A stretch of DNA of 47,790 nucleotides. It comes from Paludibacter jiangxiensis (GTDB lineage Bacteria; Bacteroidota; Bacteroidia; Bacteroidales; Paludibacteraceae). Below the pieces are notes generated by a model. The model did not search any database, was not told the DNA's origin, and saw nothing but the letters and a program-made list of their open reading frames with translations. The stretch lies in NCBI GenBank assembly GCA_945870155.1, contig CAMBSB010000022.1:1-47790 (forward strand), given 5' to 3'. Made by a program: the position numbers and the translations under genes. Shown piece by piece: positions 44,264 to 47,790 of the stretch. The number at the start of each line of letters is the position of its first letter. Positions within the stretch are counted from its first letter, which is position 1.

Positions 44264-44291
44264 AGCGGATGCCGAAAAGCTAATGAGTAGG
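44264..44291 (+). repeat. 28-bp flanking repeat, right copy
   Basis: Starts AGCGGATGCCGAAAAG and ends ATGAGTAGG; 25 of 28 positions match the left copy at 41858-41885. A weaker related stretch (CCGAAAATCATGAAG then AGTAGG) lies directly upstream at 44242-44262, so the unit may be partly tandem here. Confidence 0.7.
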
Positions 44292-44302
44292 TAAAATAAA
44301 AA

Positions 44303-44833
44303 ATGAGTATTATGAAGTTTTTCAAATGGATTTTTCGAAATTATATCACTATTATTGCTTTATTTCTATTTGTTGCAAACTGTATATTGTTTACACTAAA
44401 TCTTTACGAAAAGGAGATATTTCTTGGATTTATTGCCTCAATTGCTACTTTGTATTTGGGTATTATAAAATTCAAAATTGAAACTGACCAGTTTAGTCTT
44501 GAGCTTTTCAAAAGTTTTAATGATAGATACGATGATAAACTAAATGATGTTTTTAATAGAAACAGGAAAAAAAAGGAAGAGGAAAAATTAAATCATTTTA
44601 CAAATGAAGATAGATGTATAATTATTGATTATTTTAATTTGTGTGCCGAAGAGTATTATTGGTTTAAGAAAAACAGAATTCCACAAGACGTTTGGGCAGC
44701 TTGGCTATTTGGTATTAATAAAAATCTTTCAAATCCGGAAATAAGGAAGTTATTTGATGAAGAAATTAAGGAGTTTGGAATTTCTTATTATGGTCTTGAA
44801 AAAGTTATAGATAAGCCTATTCAAAATGGTTAA
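44303..44833 (+). CDS. Small membrane protein of unknown function
   Basis: The 176-residue product has two N-terminal membrane segments (about residues 12-32 and 40-58). A cytoplasmic helical part follows, with a Lys/Glu-rich stretch (NRNRKKKEEEKLNH) and the aromatic motif CAEEYYWFKKNRIPQDVWAAW. I do not recognise the family. The start is ATG 44303, twelve bases after the right 28-bp repeat; a second ATG three codons later is possible. It stands alone in an accessory region next to a toxin-antitoxin remnant. Confidence 0.65.
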   Translation: MSIMKFFKWIFRNYITIIALFLFVANCILFTLNLYEKEIFLGFIASIATLYLGIIKFKIETDQFSLELFKSFNDRYDDKLNDVFNRNRKKKEEEKLNHFTNEDRCIIIDYFNLCAEEYYWFKKNRIPQDVWAAWLFGINKNLSNPEIRKLFDEEIKEFGISYYGLEKVIDKPIQNG

Positions 44834-44919
44834 TGATAATCTATATTTTTATATCTAATAGTTTATCCCATTGAGTTTAAATACCCTATATTGTTCGTAG
44901 TCTGAAAAGTTGAGTGTAG

Positions 44920-45012
44920 CGTCTTTCGCTTTGTTTGGTGAAAGTTCCGGAATCTGAAATACAAAAAGCTATTCAACTAAAAAACAAATACTTTAACGAT
45001 AAAACAAAATGA
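44920..45012 (+). pseudogene. Remnant of a HigB/RelE-like (Gp49) toxin gene
   Basis: The open stretch encodes ...LVKVPESEIQKAIQLKNKYF and ends NDKTK. It resembles the C-terminus of Gp49/HigB-type toxins, which end in a pattern like FVKKTxKxPxxEIxxAxxxKxxYF. Upstream in the same frame are two stops (44911, 44917), and no start or N-terminal half is visible. Its TGA overlaps the ATG of the downstream antitoxin (ATGA at 45009-45012), the arrangement of a working higBA pair. I read it as a decayed toxin; the homology is judged by eye. Confidence 0.55.
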
Positions 45013-45299
45013 AAACATATACATTAGATGAAGTTCAAGACAAGCTGATTGGCACTATTGGGACACCTGAGAGGGATCGTTTTGAATATGAATTACAATT
45101 AGAAATGATTGGAGCAGCCATTAAAAAAACCCGAAAAGAAAGACATTTAACTCAAGAGGAACTAGGCAATATGATTGGAGTAAAAAAAGCTCAAATATCT
45201 CGTTTAGAAAACAAAGCAAGCAATGTAACTTTCGATACCATGTTTCGTGTATTTACTGCATTAAAAGCAAAAGTTACTTTTCGAGTAGAAATACCTTGA
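45009..45299 (+). CDS. HigA-like XRE-family antitoxin
   Basis: The 96-residue product begins MKTYTLDEVQDKLIGTIGTPERDRFEYELQ, with the key segment GTPERDxFEYELxxxxIGxAIKxTRKER of Bacteroidota HigA-type antitoxins. A helix-turn-helix follows (about residues 40-85, LTQEELGNMIGVKKAQISRLEN). It would bind its own promoter and neutralise a HigB toxin. The adjacent toxin appears destroyed, so it may be an orphan. Frame and length are intact. Confidence 0.85.
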   Translation: MKTYTLDEVQDKLIGTIGTPERDRFEYELQLEMIGAAIKKTRKERHLTQEELGNMIGVKKAQISRLENKASNVTFDTMFRVFTALKAKVTFRVEIP

Positions 45300-45319
45300 A
45301 AATCTTAAAAAAAGATTTT
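45299..45319 (+). terminator. Small hairpin after the antitoxin gene
   Basis: AAAATCTT / AAGATTTT (8 bp, loop of five A) starts at the antitoxin stop codon. The T run is part of the stem, so it is a weak terminator candidate. Confidence 0.35.
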
Positions 45320-45355
45320 CCATAAAAGGAATAAAATTCAAAACAAAACAAACTA

Positions 45356-45400
45356 GAAAGGTGTGATTCATAATTAATTGAATCACACCTTTCTTATTTT
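45356..45400. terminator. Strong bidirectional terminator
   Basis: Perfect 15-bp inverted repeat GAAAGGTGTGATTCA (45356-45370) and TGAATCACACCTTTC (45379-45393) around an 8-base loop, with T-rich sequence after it. It separates the antitoxin (+) from the M6 protease (-). Confidence 0.85.
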
Positions 45401-45420
45401 AATAAATATAAGCCTATAAT

Positions 45421-47688
45421 TTATTGACCTTGGCCCGATAGATTAATTACTTTTTCAGGACTTAAACCACCTCCACTAATGGTTAAGATGGCCGAATGTG
45501 AACCTGTACTTGTAGGAGTATAGTTCACAGTAATGTTAATTCCATTTTCACTGTTTGCAGCGGTTTTGGTAATTGAATTAGTTGAAACCCCAAACAAATT
45601 TGCATTTGCACCACTCAATGTTACCGACAAATCATTAATCACATCGGTAGTTTTAATATTCAGCGTTTTGCTTTTTGTTGAATTTACTTTTGTAATTGGA
45701 AAAACTAAATTGCTACCAATTTTTCCAAAATCAACTACAGGCGCTGTAGGGTCAATAGCTGTACCACTCAAACTAACATTGACTACTGTAGCAGCGGCGC
45801 TTGAAAAGATAATTTGATTTGTTTTATTACCTGCGGTTAGTGGTTTAAATCTAACATTCAGTAGCACATTCACCGTGCCCGAACCAGGAGCAATACTGAT
45901 GCTATTTGTCCAGGTAGTTTCGGTTGAAAGTTTAATTTCAAAATTTGCATTTTCGTTTAATACAATATCTAAATTGCCTGTTAATGCTGTTCCACTTACA
46001 GTTAAATTCTGGGCAGTTGTAGTACTTCCAATATTTCCTTTAAATGGAGAAAGGCTACCTAAAATACTTATGCTGGGACCTTGAGTTCCGCCCATAAATT
46101 TAAATGTAACATTGTCCGAAGTTTTATTTATGGCTGTTATTGGGCGATTTATATTCGTCCCCGACCAGGTAGTTGGATTAAACGAACCACTTGTAAAAGC
46201 ATCACCCGGCGTAGATGTGTTACCCACTAATGGTTGCAAATAAAACCGCATGTGGTCGGTTGGTGTTTGATCTGTTCCTGTATAATTATTGGGTGAATTG
46301 TTATTCCATTCAGATTGATTATAATCTATATGCCAAATTAACATTCCTTCTCCGGGTAAAAAAGCATCCCAGCCGGTTTGTTTTCGGTATTCAACCATAA
46401 AAAACTCCGATGGACTAGGGCTGGTTGCACTCATGTTGTGATTTGAAGCTGCAAACAGATAAGCTTGTTGATTGGTATTGGCAGGTATTGTTTTTCCCTG
46501 ATATAAAGGCAAAAGAGTCATGTCAAGTGGAGAATTGATTTGTTGTGGTACTACCCAACCCAGGTAAAATCGATCATAAGCAGTGTAAACCGGAGGAGTT
46601 CTACCTTCGTTTAAATATGCACCATAATCCATTATATGCCATTCATTCAAAGTATTTTTTTCAGGGTCTTCAGTATGATAATAGTCCGGTAAGCCTAAAA
46701 CATGTCCAAATTCATGGGCAAAAGTTCCTATTCCGCACATGGCTGAACCAGTTGAACCCTTTAGCTCTGATGTACATGCATAGTCATTAACAGTTTTACC
46801 ATCAAATACTTTGTTTCCACTATATCCACTACTGGTAATATCCCAGCGATGAGGCCAAATTGTATTTTCCGGTCCATTTTCAGCTTCATTAAATCCAGCA
46901 TAATATACAAATACATTATCTAAAATATTATCATTGTCAGTATCGTAAATTGAAAAATCAAGACCGGCAGCATTAGCCAGGGTACATGCATCAATTATCA
47001 TATTACCTGGTTTAACATCATAACCATCGGCATCGTTAGCGCCATAATATGCCATATTATTTGGCAAAGTATATGGACCAACAACATCAAAGTCAGGTGC
47101 AAATTTACCATAAGACGAACTCATAAAATAGTCACGAGCCGATCCTGTTCCTCCATTGGCAGCATAGTTATCCTGATTTAATAAATTTGCAAAATCAGTT
47201 TTTGCAGTAGTAGTACTTTTTGCAAATGATTTGTCGGTAAAATTAACCAGAATTACCAGCGATTTAGGTGAGCCTGTGAGTGGAAATGCTCTTCGAGGTT
47301 TGCTTTGAGCTGAAAATATTCTACTTTTAGACCGTGCAATTTTGTTCTTTTGTAATAAAGTTGGTTTTTCTATTGAGTTAATAAATTGCAAATCTGAGTT
47401 TGATCTTTGGTTTGGATTTTTTGCAATCACATCACTCGCAACTAATTGGCCTTCAGTATTTATATTAGCATAAGTTTGAAAACCTTTTGCGTTTTTAATT
47501 ATCTGAATACCATCTATAGTTGTTTTATAATGATGAAATTCATCCCCATTTAATTTAACAGTCAATTTACTGCCATCAGGCTGTGTTATTTCTACCGGAT
47601 AAGGATATGCTTTAATTGCAAATAAAGAATTTGTTGCAATAATATTAAAAATTAAAAAAATCGAAAACTGTAAAAAATACTTACTCAT
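45421..47688 (-). CDS. Secreted M6-family metalloprotease
   Basis: The product has a signal peptide (MSKYFLQFSIFLIFNIIATN). A propeptide-like region precedes an M6/immune-inhibitor-A-type catalytic domain with the zinc motif HEFGHVLGLPD (about residues 322-332) and a Met-turn-like IMDYGAY. The last 220 residues hold two Ig-like repeats (about 540-645 and 655-755), ending INLSGQGQ. Secreted peptidases of this type degrade extracellular protein. No type IX C-terminal domain follows the last Ig-like repeat, unlike the neighbouring BspA-type protein. Start ATG 47688 is chosen since the upstream alternative (47718) lies in the -7 box. Confidence 0.9.
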   Translation of the reverse strand: MSKYFLQFSIFLIFNIIATNSLFAIKAYPYPVEITQPDGSKLTVKLNGDEFHHYKTTIDGIQIIKNAKGFQTYANINTEGQLVASDVIAKNPNQRSNSDLQFINSIEKPTLLQKNKIARSKSRIFSAQSKPRRAFPLTGSPKSLVILVNFTDKSFAKSTTTAKTDFANLLNQDNYAANGGTGSARDYFMSSSYGKFAPDFDVVGPYTLPNNMAYYGANDADGYDVKPGNMIIDACTLANAAGLDFSIYDTDNDNILDNVFVYYAGFNEAENGPENTIWPHRWDITSSGYSGNKVFDGKTVNDYACTSELKGSTGSAMCGIGTFAHEFGHVLGLPDYYHTEDPEKNTLNEWHIMDYGAYLNEGRTPPVYTAYDRFYLGWVVPQQINSPLDMTLLPLYQGKTIPANTNQQAYLFAASNHNMSATSPSPSEFFMVEYRKQTGWDAFLPGEGMLIWHIDYNQSEWNNNSPNNYTGTDQTPTDHMRFYLQPLVGNTSTPGDAFTSGSFNPTTWSGTNINRPITAINKTSDNVTFKFMGGTQGPSISILGSLSPFKGNIGSTTTAQNLTVSGTALTGNLDIVLNENANFEIKLSTETTWTNSISIAPGSGTVNVLLNVRFKPLTAGNKTNQIIFSSAAATVVNVSLSGTAIDPTAPVVDFGKIGSNLVFPITKVNSTKSKTLNIKTTDVINDLSVTLSGANANLFGVSTNSITKTAANSENGINITVNYTPTSTGSHSAILTISGGGLSPEKVINLSGQGQ

Positions 47689-47715
47689 ATACTGTTTTTT
47701 AAAAAATTTGAACCC

Positions 47716-47744
47716 CAAAAGTAATAATTATTTAAATACTACAA
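47716..47744 (-). promoter_or_regulatory. Promoter of the M6 protease gene
   Basis: On the minus strand, TTG (47744-47742) and TACTTTTG (47723-47716) are 18 bases apart, a good Bacteroidota promoter, with a leader of about 20 nt to ATG 47688. Confidence 0.6.
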
Positions 47745-47790
47745 TCTGTTTTTTAATGTTTGGATGAATTTAATTTATAATCATTTTAAA

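Noticed and set aside
45533-46790. Several plus-strand open frames across the M6 protease
   Set aside because: They are short, overlap the well-supported minus-strand protease and show no domain features.

Overview
The window is a low-GC (AT-rich) chromosomal segment from a member of the Bacteroidota, most likely the order Bacteroidales. The evidence is the gene content (type IX secretion C-terminal signal, DUF5686 and DUF4294 proteins, sufBCD, BspA-type leucine-rich repeats), the near absence of Shine-Dalgarno sequences, and repeated promoter -7 elements of the Bacteroidota form TAnnTTTG, several of them with a TTG about 18-20 bases upstream. It carries no rRNA, recognisable tRNA, CRISPR array or intact insertion sequence.

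Layout. 1-3.2 kb: the end of a rhomboid protease gene, a conserved hypothetical, an orphan MetH-activation-domain protein, trmD, a DUF1294 membrane protein and a 34-residue lysine-rich protein whose stop codon lies inside its terminator. 3.3-8.8 kb: argC, rpmH (too short for most ORF callers), then the likely operon PASTA protein - rluD-type pseudouridine synthase - ddl, followed by a polyprenyl diphosphate synthase; this group links ribosome modification with cell-wall precursor synthesis. 8.9-14.3 kb: a hypothetical, 5-formyl-THF cyclo-ligase and a DUF4294 protein on the minus strand, then two outer-membrane proteins, one fusing a ComEA-like helix-hairpin-helix to a long predicted beta-barrel. 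14.5-18.3 kb: sufB-sufC-sufD, with a palindromic repeat element between sufB and sufC. 18.4-23.2 kb: Nudix CoA pyrophosphatase, rluF-type synthase with a heptanucleotide-repeat tail, M48 lipoprotein protease, VanZ-like protein, dprA and a DUF4268 protein. 23.2-30.3 kb: a 1445-residue hybrid sensor kinase, a TlpA-like thioredoxin and a secreted hypothetical. 30.3-37.5 kb: pentapeptide-repeat protein, RelA/SpoT stringent-response enzyme, XerD-type recombinase and a DUF5686 outer-membrane protein. 37.6-41.4 kb: proC, an XRE-cupin regulator, an AMP-forming acyl-CoA synthetase and upp, tightly spaced.

The last 6.4 kb is the accessory part. It begins with a strongly structured non-coding RNA gene of about 215 nt that has its own promoter-like element and terminator. 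A BspA-type leucine-rich-repeat protein with a type IX secretion signal follows, bracketed by two near-identical 28-bp sequences. After it come a small membrane protein of unknown function, a decayed HigB-like toxin remnant still overlapping an intact HigA-like antitoxin, and a secreted M6-type metalloprotease. The unexplained ncRNA and the 28-bp flanking repeats are the best candidates here for something undescribed.
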